Position numbers and translations under genes: made by a program. Below are positions 34,031 through 45,011 of a DNA stretch of 64,000 nucleotides, piece by piece. The notes under the pieces are model-generated. The model saw only the letters and a program-made list of their open reading frames with translations, was not told the DNA's origin and made no database searches. Numbering within the stretch: position 1 is the first letter of the stretch; every line of letters starts with the position of its first letter. The stretch comes from Cerioporus squamosus (taxonomy: Eukaryota > Basidiomycota > Agaricomycetes > Polyporales > Polyporaceae): assembly GCA_022592435.1 (NCBI GenBank), contig JABYQS010000185.1, forward strand, positions 1-64,000, given 5' to 3'.

Positions 34031-34942
34031 ATGATGTTCTCCGCCCTGCTCCTCGCTCTTCTTCCGCTCGTTGGCGCGAAGACGCTCTCAGTCGACTTCT
34101 CGGAGTATTCGTCGAATATGACCGTCTCCGACTTCCTTTCTTCGAAAGGGTTGACGATCAACACGTATGAAGTCAATGGCGACAATCCGTTCAATCACAC
34201 GTACGAGGCGGCAAACGTCGGTATTTCGGACGGTTACCTCACGTTGAAGGTGACTGGTGGTACGAAGAACGGCAGTTCCGTGCCCAGCGCGTGTATACAG
34301 ACGAACGACACGGACATCACGTCCGGCACCTTCAAGGTTACTGCGATTGCGTCCACCGTGGAGGGTGTTTGTCATGGGTGCGTGTATTGCTTCCTATTGT
34401 GAATCTTCCTCTGACTTTCGTTCGTGTCGCAGCTTTTTCACATACGAGAGCGATTCTCAAGAATCGGACATCGAGATCCTTACCTCTCATATCTATTCGG
34501 GCAACGACGCCGTCAATGGCGGTCTGCAGCTGACGAATCAAGCTACTAACGGCAACTCGTCCGATAATACCCGCAAGGCTGTTACCTATCCGGCCGACCC
34601 CACAGCGGGAGCTCATGAGGTGCGAACATGCTCATCATTGTAGATTGTACTACGCCTAACTTGTCCTCGAATATCAGTATACTCTGAAGTGGACACCAGG
34701 ATCTTCCACTGAGTTCTTCTTTGATGGGCAGTCGGTTGCCACTATAGACACCAACGTGCCAACGGCTCCGTCTGCGTTCCTCGTGAACTCGGTGAGTACT
34801 CTCTTTCGTTCGGTTTGGTGCACTGAGCTCATCAACGTTTCGGTAGTGGTCCGGTGGTAACCCGAACTTCACTGCTGGTCCGCCCACCGAGGACTCTATC
34901 CTTAGAGTGTCGAAAATCGAGCTTGAGTATGAGACATCGTGA
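34031..34942 (+). CDS. Secreted glycoside hydrolase family 16-type protein
   Basis: Exons 34031-34377, 34433-34619, 34678-34791 and 34847-34942 sum to 744 nt and encode 247 aa. A signal peptide (MMFSALLLALLPLVGA) is followed by a concanavalin-like beta-sandwich: DFSEYSSNMTVSDFLSSKGL, SGTFKVTAIASTVEGVCHGF, then FTYESDSQESDIEILTSH, HEYTLKWTPGSSTEFFFDG, and a C-terminal strand ILRVSKIELEYETS-stop. The E-S-D-I-E at 34461-34475 matches the GH16 ExDxE catalytic motif (nucleophile and acid/base Glu). Ser at the second position, where a hydrophobic residue is usual, is mildly odd. Fungal proteins of this type act on beta-1,3(4)-glucan or transfer cell-wall glucans; the exact substrate cannot be assigned. 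There are several N-glycosylation sequons (NMT, NHT, NGS, NDT). It looks intact. Confidence 0.9.
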
Positions 34943-36193
34943 ATAGAGTAGACCGCATCCCTTATCATCGTCATGTAACCTGTTGCATTGTTATTCCCTC
35001 TACCTCTGGCAGTGGGTCTTGGAGCAGAACCCGTTTGACGATTCAATACAAGTTCTGAGATTCATGTCTTTCCTACAAATTGCTTCAGGGCAGGCGCAAG
35101 TTTTCTTACCCGAACATTTCACCGACCTGGGGCCCTTATTTCTCTCAATATTCTCGGCTTATAACATGAGGCCTATGGTCAGAGTGGACGTTTATAAGAT
35201 TAATATCATACTATCTACATATTCAGATGGGAGACCGGTAATGTTGACCGTGATTGAAGAGAAGGCATTACCTGGATCTACTAATCGTCTCCCAATGAAG
35301 TGGGGGTATGGTTGTTCTTCTCGGTCGTGAAACCTCTCGGGTTGACGGGCTACCCATGAGGAGTGGACACGGACTGGCTAGCGCCATGCCCCCATTCATC
35401 AATGTCCCATGATGATGCAAGAGCGCATAAGCCCTCACGCAAGAGGACGAAACGCGCGGACGCTAAGGGGCATGCTCTGAAGCTCTCACAGGAACCACCG
35501 CTGAACCGGTGAAGGCGATGTGAGGCCTAGGGCGCCATCGTCACACGGACACCGAGCCGGATGCAGCTCGAGGCGATCGCAACTCGAACTGGTGACCCTG
35601 ACATGTTGCCGATGAACGTTCGTTGGCTCTCTGCGGGCTTCGAGCGGCGGTTCGTTCGCGAACTTTGAAGAGTGCTACCAGCGGAATCCACGGAATGCGG
35701 CATGAATAGAACGGCCGAGGGTACCTGCGCGGTATCCCCAGCGTTCGACGGGCTTGCTTCCGGAGGCGAGTCGCGACTTACATACAAGACAGAGCGTAAG
35801 TACCCCCGCATGAGCACTGCCTGCATACGAGTCCGATGGACGATGAGGGCACGGAACAAGCGTAATGACTGACTCACGTGTGCGGAGGAGCGCATGGCCC
35901 CAGCGCGTCGGACGGGAGAAAGATCTCGCTTTTGCGGGGAGGGCGTGGCGGGTGCGCGGAGGGAATGGACGGTCGCGCGAAAGACGCAAAAGCTTAACTC
36001 ATGGGCGGAATTGTTTGCCGAGTGCGCGAAGGCTGCGTGCGAAGAGGAAGGAGGCGTGCGGCAGGACGGAGTCGAGGATCAGGAGACTATAGACGCCCGC
36101 GCGAGCCACCGCGTCGCCTGTGCGATCGTTCTCGGCGATGTCGCAAACTTCATTGCGGGTCACGCCCGTCCTTCCCCACACGACAATGACTCC
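34943..36193. other. Intergenic region
   Basis: About 1.25 kb with no supported gene. The first half is AT-rich (34980-35300); the second half is GC-rich with overlapping open frames on both strands (35527-36232) lacking motifs. It presumably includes the 3' UTR of the GH16 gene and the F-box gene promoter. Confidence 0.45.
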
Positions 36194-36202
36194 CTATATA
36201 AC
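36194..36202 (+). promoter_or_regulatory. TATA box of the F-box/LRR gene
   Basis: CTATATAAC lies about 125 nt before the F-box/LRR start codon and is followed by a pyrimidine-rich leader. The role is inferred from position. Confidence 0.5.
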
Positions 36203-36326
36203 TCCCCCCGATCTCCTCCTACCCCGACCTGACTCTTGCCGCTCTCTTGCCAGCAGCCCTCCTCGTCCTCTCGTCGGCCGACATACATACTGCCCCCCGC
36301 TCCCTGCCGCCACCCCCACCTCCTCA

Positions 36327-38737
36327 TGTCTTCGGAGTCGTCTCTCGTCGACCAGTTCCCCCCGGAGTTGCTGTCAGTGATTTGCGCGTACGTCTACGCG
36401 TCTGGTCTCCACCCTCCGACGTCTTCTCTCGACCCCCATCTCTACTCTGACCACCCCGGGGCGCCGGTCGGTCTTCCCTCCTCATACCCGTGCGCATACT
36501 GGCCTGAAGCTGTGGTCCGCCGAACACTGGCCAGTCTCTGCCAAGTCAACCATGCATGGTACGACGCTGCCAAGCCGTGGCTCTGGCGAAAGGTGGAGAT
36601 CCGCCTCCCCCGCAGCTGGCTGTCCATTGTGGAAGAGGTAGCGGGCGGAGACGATGAAGAGGCGAGCGAGGAGCAGGCCGCCCTCATCGTCGGCCAAACG
36701 CTCAAGAAGGCCGAGTCCGCGGCGCTCGCTGCAGGCTCACTGCTCCGCGAATGTTCGGGCAACGACTCCGACGCCGCCGCGTCGGATCTCCACGACAAGG
36801 TCATCGAGAGGCTCACCGGCCCAGACATCTCCATCCCTCCAGAGCTACTCACGCCGCCTGCGAGTCGAGACCCCAGTCCAAGGCGTCTCCGGACGAAGAG
36901 CAAGTCGCCCGCGCGGTGGAAGCTCATGCGCTCTATTAGCGTCGCAGTACAGGATGTCATGGAACGTGCTCATCCTGGGATTTACGGTATGTGTCGAACG
37001 TGCTAGCCCTTTTAATCTCGAGTAATGACAGTGCCTTGGCTCCATGTAGTTCCACCTCCTCATGACCCGCATCCCGGCCGGTTAGTACAACACCTTGACT
37101 TTAACCACTTCCGCACCATCGGCATGCGGCGATCAGTTGAGGAGGGCGTCAACAACCGCTTCGTCACTGGAGACAGGCTCGTAGCAGTACTCAAGGTACG
37201 CAGTTGGTCTATTCTTTCTCGGGCTCTTCGCAGCAAAGGTTGACGAACGTGTAACAGGAACTGCCAAATCTGTTGGCCTTCGGCGCTACGGAGTACATGG
37301 ACGGTGCGCTTACCTTCCCCGTGCTGAAGGAGCTTCTCCTGCGCGGCTCCGCTTCGCGTGGTCGCGGCCGTCCTTCGCGCGGCCGTGACGTTGTGATCCC
37401 AGACCCCAATGACCCGGAGCAAGAGGATCTGGAGCGCCGGCGCGAGTGCAGGATCTTACCGCCATTGACCTAACGGGTTGCGTCAGCGGGGTGTTTGTGA
37501 GCGCCTTGACACAACTTGTGAACAATTTCCTCCTCGGCCGCTCCGACTCGGACTCTAGTGACAGCGATGATGAACGTGAACGGCGCCGCCCTCGCTCCAG
37601 GAACCTTGTGCAGGAGGAGCCTTTGGTTTTCCCTGGTATGCGTCGCCTTGGTCTGCGCGGCGTAAAGTCCATCCAGCCATACATCCTCGAGCCGCTCGTG
37701 CTTGCCTTCCCCCACCTGACCCATCTTGACCTGTCCTGCACCCGGATCTCACCCGAAGGCCTGGCCGCTCTCGGCGCTTCGCCCACCATCCGGCTCCAAT
37801 CACTCGCCCTCGAGCGTTGCAACTGGCTGACCGGCGAGAGCATCCGGGATTTCCTTGTGGGAGCGCCCGCCGCTGAGGAAATACGGGAACTGTCGCTCTA
37901 CGGTGACTGGACGTTCCCCTCGCCTCTCAACGAGGAGCAGCTGCACGACATCCTCGCCCTGGCGCCCTGCTTCAAGAGTGGGCACCTCGTCTACCTCGAT
38001 CTCTCCAGCACCCCGCTCACGCGCGAGTTGCTGGTGGACGTCTGCCCGCCCCAGCCGTCCCTCCGTTCGCTCGGACTGTCGCACATCCGGAACCTCGAGC
38101 TCACCGCGATCGCTCAGTTCCTCACGGAAAAGGCGAGCAAGGTCGAGGTCCTCACTCTCGTCACCTCCACCCCGGAACTAGGATACGGCGGTCCGGTCGT
38201 GTCTGCGCGCCAGGCGACGATCGCGCTCCATACGCAGCTCGTCCGTCCGCTGTGCACGCCACCGTTCTCGTTCAGCCTGACCTCGAAGCCGAAGACGGAA
38301 GAACCTCCCACACGCCTACGCGTCATCGAGCTTGCGCCACCGCTCCTTACAGGGCTCGGCGCGGGCGCAGGGACGTGGCGGATCATCCGGAGCAAAGGCG
38401 GACGGGGCTGGTACGTCGACACTGCCAGCGGATGGGTGGCGCGACCTGCAGCCGACGGAGGGGAGTCGACGGGGACCGTGTTGAGGCGAGACCTGGAGCC
38501 CAGCCACCCCTGGCGAGTCGAGCTAGAGGCGCTTGCCGATGCGAATGGCAACGTGAGCAGCGGTGTCGGCTGGCACGCGCGCAAGATGGAGGTGAGTGTC
38601 AGATGGCATCGATGTCTCCTGCGGTAGTAGTACCTGTGGGAACTGATGTTGACGATCCTCAGGTTCTACAAGGCGATGGTCTACTAGGCCGCGAGGCTGG
38701 CCTGTATGGCGCCGTGTCCTTCGCATACCAAGGATGA
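36327..38737 (+). CDS. F-box / leucine-rich-repeat protein with one frame break
   Basis: Exons 36327-36986, 37050-37195, 37258-38591 and 38663-38737. The N-terminus is an F-box-like helix pair (LVDQFPPELLSVICAYVY, then LASLCQVNHAWYDAAKPWLW). The later part holds LRR-like units: VLKELLLRGSAS, LTAIDLTGCVSGVFVSALTQ, MRRLGLRGVKSIQPY, LTHLDLSCTRISPEGLAALG, LQSLALERCNWLTGESIRDF, and VYLDLSSTPLTRELLVDVCP. The C-terminal block GTWRIIRSKGGRGWYVDTAS and GREAGLYGAVSFAYQG-stop looks conserved. F-box proteins of this kind usually recruit substrates to SCF ubiquitin ligases. Within exon 3 the frame shifts by one base near 37449: upstream reads ERRREC..., downstream reads QDLTAIDLTG. Adding one base would give a smooth ERRRELQDLTAI. 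This is either a sequence error or a true frameshift. Confidence 0.82.
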
Positions 38738-41700
38738 GGGGCTTTACGCGCCTTGTCCCTGAGCGACGGCGGCCATCGGTGCTGGTGCGCTCCTCCGCTG
38801 CTCTTCCAATCTTCCCTCTCCTGGATTTATGGGCTGGGGCCCTTCTAATCTTTCCACCTTCTACTGTATGTATACTACTAGGCACCCCGTGTGCTATCGC
38901 ACAGCATCGCCCGTCGCCACATTCGTCGTCCTCGCATCTCATCCCGCATCTTGCATACCATACCATACTGATATCGCTTACCCAGTTACCGCACGAACAC
39001 AAAAAAACTCCCATTTTGGTCGAAAGGGACACTTATTGCGACCATCTGTACATTACTTATCGTCCGTAGGCACCACAAAAGCAACCACTTGCCAGAAGAA
39101 TTACAACGATACCTCTTTCCGCTACAGTCCCATAACAGCTGGGAGTCAGCTGTGAGCCTGGCTCTTACCGTACGTGGTCGAAGGGTCGGGGCATCCGAGA
39201 GGCTATGCGCGCAGTACAGACAGCACATACTGTGTTCAAGGGACCGATATGAGGCATTGCATATGCAGCTCACCGGTCGCTCACAGGCTAGCTAGCTTCG
39301 CTGCACTGGTTGCTCTGACAATTGTCCAGAAGGCAAGTAGTTCAGAAGCGGTCGGCGATAGAGCGCGGCAAACACCGGTAAGTGCTCAGATGCACATCGT
39401 ATCTCCCTTCTTTCCTCCAGGATCTGAGTCCCTCTAAACTGATTTCACCGCGTCTTGAAGCTCTGTTCCCATTGCAAACACTCCCGATCCGGCATCTTTG
39501 TATCGTAAGGATGTGGTTCAAGTTCGCACGTCCATCGCTAAATTGAACTACGCGGCTACCTGAATATCGGCGATCCCTTACGGCCTCCGAGAACTTCGGG
39601 GAGCGCGCATGTGGTCGGATGCACACGCCAAGGCACCATCGACATCGCGGAATCCTGCCACGCACCCAGATATCATGCCGTTGTACTTGGTTGAGCGTCG
39701 CGGGACGACGAACCACAACCGTACCCTCGAGCCTCGAGGGTGTGAATAGTTGGCTCGAGCCCCGATCCCCCAGACATCCCGATGATATCATTGCTTGAAG
39801 AGGAGGTTTTCGTGCACGAGGGCTTTGACGTGGTACGTGGAAGGAGTATCTGCGCATGCACGATGTGTGACGTCGGGTTGCGTCGAGGCTTGAAGTCTAT
39901 GTATTGAACGCCGAGAGGGTTTGCTTGGCTGACCTCATAATCCACTCCGTGCAGGTTCCTGGGGGTCATCGCTGGTACGCCGCCGTTTGACATCCGAATA
40001 CAGTCCCCGAGCTCCCAGGGAACCAACAGGGAACGTCGAGCCGGCGAATGCAGCCTGAGCTGGGATGCCAGAAAGACCACACTCGTAAAATGGGCCTGGG
40101 GCGGCTGGTCTCGTGGGACACGCACAGCCTCGCTGCCAGTGCCAAGCTGCGCCGCTTGAGCGACCGTCGATCCTGACAGGGCGTGGGGAAGCGCGAGACT
40201 ATTCTCGATGAAGACTCGATCGTCGTGGGGTTGTCCGGATTATGGACAAAGAGCCAATTGCTGGGGGTTCCTACACAGCTTGGTCGAGTCATACTGAGTG
40301 TGTTGACTGCACGTCTGACGACCGTACTGTGCTCATCATGCATGCCGGGACAACAGCTTGAAGTGCCAGAACGTACGGGAATTGCGTTCACACCAAGTGA
40401 CATGGCCATGCGCGCGATTGGTGGGCTCCCGGCACCTGGCAGTACTCTGGAATCTTGCGTCGGCTGACGGAGGGTGCCGTCTCGAGCCTTGACTTGCACC
40501 GTTCGACGCTGTCGGTCATATCGCCTTGCTCGCAACAAACTTCACCATAGATAGCGGGCCTGTGCAGGCAGGCATTCAAGAGGAGGAGGCGGTGATATAC
40601 TATCGCTGTGTCGAGGCCTTGCTTTGGATGGAAACTCCTCCGGCGGCCATAGCTCAGATTCTGCGTATGGACAAAGTCAGCGTGTATACGATAAGGCGGC
40701 TAAGTTACAAACGCGCACCGCCGCGAAGTGACAAACAACCTCGGCATGTGGTCATCGCGATGCGCAGCAAGGAAGAGCAATCGGAGTGCTTGCACAGCAT
40801 CGAAGAGCACAGTCGCAGGGATTGTCGACGCTTGAACTGAGTCGCACGCGTGCATCGGCGGCCAAATATCTGTGCGCCCCGACGGACCGACCGAGGGCGG
40901 GGTCAATGCATGCGCATACGGTGCGGCCTGATTGTCGCTGGCGTATATGGACCCTTTGGACTGCCCTCGGTAGTTGTCGGTACATTTGCCGTGCACGTCG
41001 GTTGGGTGCTGGGTTCCGCTCTTCCGGGCTTCAGAGGACCCCAGAGCCAACCGCAGCACGGATCCTCACGAGTGGCAAGCTCGCAATTGTACTATGCACT
41101 AGGCTGCAAGGCGGTGGAAATGCCGGAGATGAGTACATACTGCAGGGCTCACCAAGGCTCACCATCGTAGCCTGTAGCGGACCACGAGGCGAGGGAGTCT
41201 AAAGGTAAATGCATCGTTCACAACCACGCAGCTGCTTCACAACAGATAAAGGACGTACTATACCGCAGTCATACCTTGAGGATTCGCGAAGTCTTCATGG
41301 TGGGAGCTGGTCGTGACACGTAAGTGAGCATGCCTGCGGAGCACCACACTGCGACGGCAAAAGTACTTGCCGCAGTGAGGCAGGGCTGCAGAGGTCCAGT
41401 TGACGCAACCCAATGAACTTCTCCTGTACATGGCCGACCAGTCGTGGCAGAGGGAATACTGCTGCTGGAGAAGCTGTGCGCTTACGGCCTTCGCAGTCGC
41501 CCGTGCGAGGCTGCGCTGCGAATGCGTGGGCTCGCAGTCCCTGGGGGCGGCGTTGAGGTTACACTGCAGCCACGATGTTCGGGAAGGTATGTCCCGCCAA
41601 TGTCGTGCGGCGAGCGGGACCGGTGTGGCGAGTCGAACTTGCGATCCAAGTACACAGCCAGTGATCGGACCGCAGTGGAAGACGCGTAAACCGACTGGGG

Positions 41701-43200
41701 TATGAGCTCTGGTGGTGATCAATTAGAGAGATGAAGAATGCTCCTGCAAGAGAGAGGGATACTTAAAAATAGTCGAAGACTGCGGCGAAGGATCGCCAGG
41801 GACGGCAAGAAGTAAGAATGCAGTGATACCGAGCGTCGCCGTACTGAGACCGGTTTCCAGTGGCAGCAAATGCTCGGTCCGTGCGTGTGCAACATAGTCA
41901 AGGACGCCATGACCTGCTTCTATGCGGCGTTGATCCTTGCAATTAGGGCACGAGGCGCATTGTGCACGCTGCTGGGGCGGAAGAGTGGGATCACCCGCAA
42001 GGCTCGGAGTATGGCGTCTCCGACGCCTCGCATACCCGGGCCCCAGCAGGCGGCACTAATACGGGGCGTCGTGCGCACTTCGCTCCACATCCAATACGTT
42101 TGACTTGCAGAGGGGACGCACCTCGGACTAGTGCCCCGAGATAGAGGCGGCGGGCGGTGTAGCCTTGCTGCTGCGCAGTCGGATTCGAAGCCGACTGTGA
42201 GAGCCGTAGATATGGTGCGACGACGAGAATAAGAAAATAACCTATGTGGTGCGTACCGTTCGTGGCGATATGACAAGACATCGTCCGGGGATGCAACCAG
42301 AACAAGGACGGACGGACGAACGAAGCTCTCCAGCAACCCGAAGCACACGGCAATATGCGGCCTGGGCGCGCTACTGAGCGCGTGCCAGTGCGACGCCCTC
42401 CCTGCGGGGCGGGGCGTCTCTGCCTCTTGGCAAGAAGGGTTAGACCTCATTCGAAGGTGCGGCGATGCGTGCCACCCTACCTCGAGGTCAGTTAGGCTGG
42501 ATATGTTACATGATTGTCGGGAGGCATTGAGCGACTTACCGTGTGCATCACCGATCAGCGGAGGCTGACTTCCTGCTCATGGCAGGACCGCTCACGGATG
42601 TCGATGAGGGGTAGAGCGCATACGTTGCACTGGTTGTAAAGAGACCGGCAAGAAGCGACGGCGCCAACTATGTGATACGGGTGCGGTGGATGGCACGACG
42701 GGCACAGGCTGGGAACCGGCAGCCGGAAAACTGACTCTGAATTTCCGCGGAGGTAGCCTTATCTGGTCTTTTCCCGCAATTCTCATGTCGCCGGGCGTGG
42801 TAGCCTTACCGTGACTTTTCAAGGAGTTAACAGAGGTCCAGAGAAGTGAGCTTTGTGATCTCTTTACCTGTCTTTGATTAACACGCTGAAAGGTCTCCAT
42901 TCTGCAGCTTTTACAGCCGGCGGTAAGCCCAAAGAGAGGCTACCTCATGTAGGGTTCTCTGCTAGATTACCCTTTGTTTACCCCCCGATCAATGGAAGCC
43001 GCAAATGTGACTTCTTACCGCGAACTTACGAGCGACCGGAAAGTTTGAAGAAAGGTCGGCTATCCGTGCGAACCAAAGGTAACATCTCTTTGTCTTCCAG
43101 GTCCGCTATCCTGATCATCGAAAAGCAACATGACCTGGCACTTTCCGACCACCAGAAAAGTGGTTCAATGAGGTGAGATTTATGGAAACCGGTAAGTACA
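38738..43200. other. Gene-poor region
   Basis: About 4.5 kb without a gene I can support. It contains many short overlapping frames. One on the plus strand at 40526-40840 includes a helix-turn-helix-like stretch (PPAAIAQILRMDKVSVYTIR), which may be a transposase relic. Composition is mixed, with AT-rich patches at 38990-39130 and 42840-43160. It marks the start of the repeat- and transposon-rich part of the window. Confidence 0.4.
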
Positions 43201-43340
43201 CCGAAAGGTCGCATTTCCGTCGACCGGAAAATTAGGTCGACGCCACTCCGCTCCACGCCATACAACACCGCGCGACAGGACACCACACGAAGCAACAACG
43301 GCGCCGCACCAGTGCACAACCACACCACACCAATAAAAGT

Positions 43341-43440
43341 CTACGCTACGCCAGAAAGCGACGACGACGACTCCCGACCAAGACCACTCGGAACGCCACG
43401 CCAGAACGCAACGACGACGACTCCCAACCAAGACCACTCC
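43341..43440. repeat. Short tandem repeat, two ~50-bp units
   Basis: Two adjacent units share ACGCCAGAA followed by CGACGACGACTCCC and ACCAAGACCACTC, with a few substitutions. Seen directly. It lies immediately before the larger segmental repeat. Confidence 0.7.
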
Positions 43441-43516
43441 GCTCCGCTCCGATCCCGCCACGCCGCCGTACATCGCACGACGCTGCATCTCGACCCTCCT
43501 CCCCAATACGGCGCAC

Positions 43517-44340
43517 TCGACTCGACTCTGGATGGTGAGTGAATACAGCACGCGGACGTACTCCTGACGAGTTGCTCTCTCACCAGATGACACTCGGGAC
43601 CGCACGACGTAGCTCGCGGAAGCAGACAAGATTGCTTCCACGCGGATGCACTCCCGACGAGCCGCCCCCACGCAAGACGACTCTCGGGACGACTCTCGAT
43701 AGCTCAGGCAAGATGGCGTCCACGCCGATGCACTCCCGACGAGCCGCCCTCACGCGAGACGACTGTCGGGACGACTCTCGATAGCTCCCGCGGGTGGACG
43801 GGCTTCCAAGGCCGCGGTACCTCTGAGAGGGAACTCCCATGCACTCCAGAGGAGCCGTGCGAGATCGGACATGTACCACGCCGCGCCGGACTCGTGCAGA
43901 GTGCGAGTGCGAGGTGGTACATGTCGTCTTGCCGGCGATCTCGCCCTACCTCGCGCCACGCCACATCCCGACCCTTCTGTGACTCGATTCGATCTGGATA
44001 GTGAGTGCATACAGCACACGGACGTACTGGAGCCCTGATGAGCTGCGCTCACACCAGATCACACGCGGGATCGCACTCCGTAGCTCCCGGAAGCAGACAA
44101 GCGTGCAGGACGGCGTCCACGCGGATGCACTCCCGACGAGCCGCCCTCACGCAAGACGACTCTCGGGACGACTCTCGGTGGCTCCTGCGGGCGGACGAGG
44201 CCCGCCCTCCCTCCGTAGCCGTGCGAGATGTGACATGTACCACGCCGCGCCGGACTCGTGCAGAGTGTGAGTGCGAGGTGGTACTTGTCGTCTCGCAGGC
44301 AAGTTCGCCCCGCACATCGGGCAGTACATGGCAGACACTG
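43517..44340. repeat. GC-rich segmental tandem repeat with hairpin arms
   Basis: Copy A (43517-43980) and copy B (43981-44340) share the same order of blocks. These are GTGAGTGxATACAGCAC, CGGAAGCAGACAAG, CACGCGGATGCACTCCCGAC, a CGCAAGACGACTCTCGGGAC block, and a terminal CCGTGCGAGAT...CATGTACCACGCCGCG block. Copy A carries an extra internal duplication of about 75 bp (the CACTCCCGACGAGCCGCC block occurs twice, 43650-43785). In copy A the arms GACATGTACCAC (43868-43879) and GTGGTACATGTC (43914-43925) are perfect reverse complements around a 34-nt loop. Copy B keeps the hairpin with one mismatch in the right arm. No protein is convincingly encoded. Confidence 0.8.
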
Positions 44341-45011
44341 CCGCCGCTCGTCCTGTAACTTCCGAGAGTACTCAGCTCCGGCAGGACGCGGGACTACTCC
44401 GGAGAGGTGACGCGACACCTCTCCACCCCGAACAACAGGCACTCGCGAGAGCTCCGGCGAGGGGACGTATGTGCCGCGGTGCGAGGCGGCGAATTGGCAT
44501 GTAGGGCGGTGCGATGTGTAGGGCGGCGTGTCGAGATGGGAGCGGAGCGGAGGGGTATTAGTAGCGCTGCCGCCGATCTCAGGAGTTTGAGTAGGATCGG
44601 TCTCGACGAATAAACCGAGTTGAAATCCCGGGAGTATACCTTTTGGTACCCCCAAGTTCAAGAGCGTGGGGCACTCGCAATGAGCCCGCAGAATGAGTGT
44701 GCCGTCGTACGAGCTCCCGGAATAAACTCTGAAGAGGAGAGTGGGCACGATGCCCTGTGCCAAACCGCATCGCACTCGGGCAGGGCGCAAGTGTGATGCA
44801 GTTTGCAATGAAGAACAGAATGCCACAGCGGTCTTGGAGAGAGAAGACAGAAGTGGACATACCTCAGTTAGTTGTAGCTTGGCCAAGGCCCGAAGTACGA
44901 AGCATAGCATTAGGGGCTCGGCTTGTATGGTATGTCTGATACACAGAAAGTGATAATGAAACGCACGGATTCTCCTTCGGCTCTTCCTCGTGACCATCAG
45001 AGCGACGTCGA

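Noticed and set aside
40850..41720. Several 100-150 codon frames on both strands
   Set aside because: No motifs, mutually overlapping, and interrupted; treated as noncoding.
42163..42195. tRNA-like stem-loop CAGTCGGATTCGAAGCCGACTG
   Set aside because: Resembles a T-arm, but the loop is eight rather than seven bases and no matching acceptor, D or anticodon arms could be found around it.
42700..43240. Recurring CCGGAAA/TTTCC words (for example TTTCCGTCGACCGGAAA)
   Set aside because: A few copies of a short palindromic word with irregular spacing; not enough to claim an element or binding array by eye.
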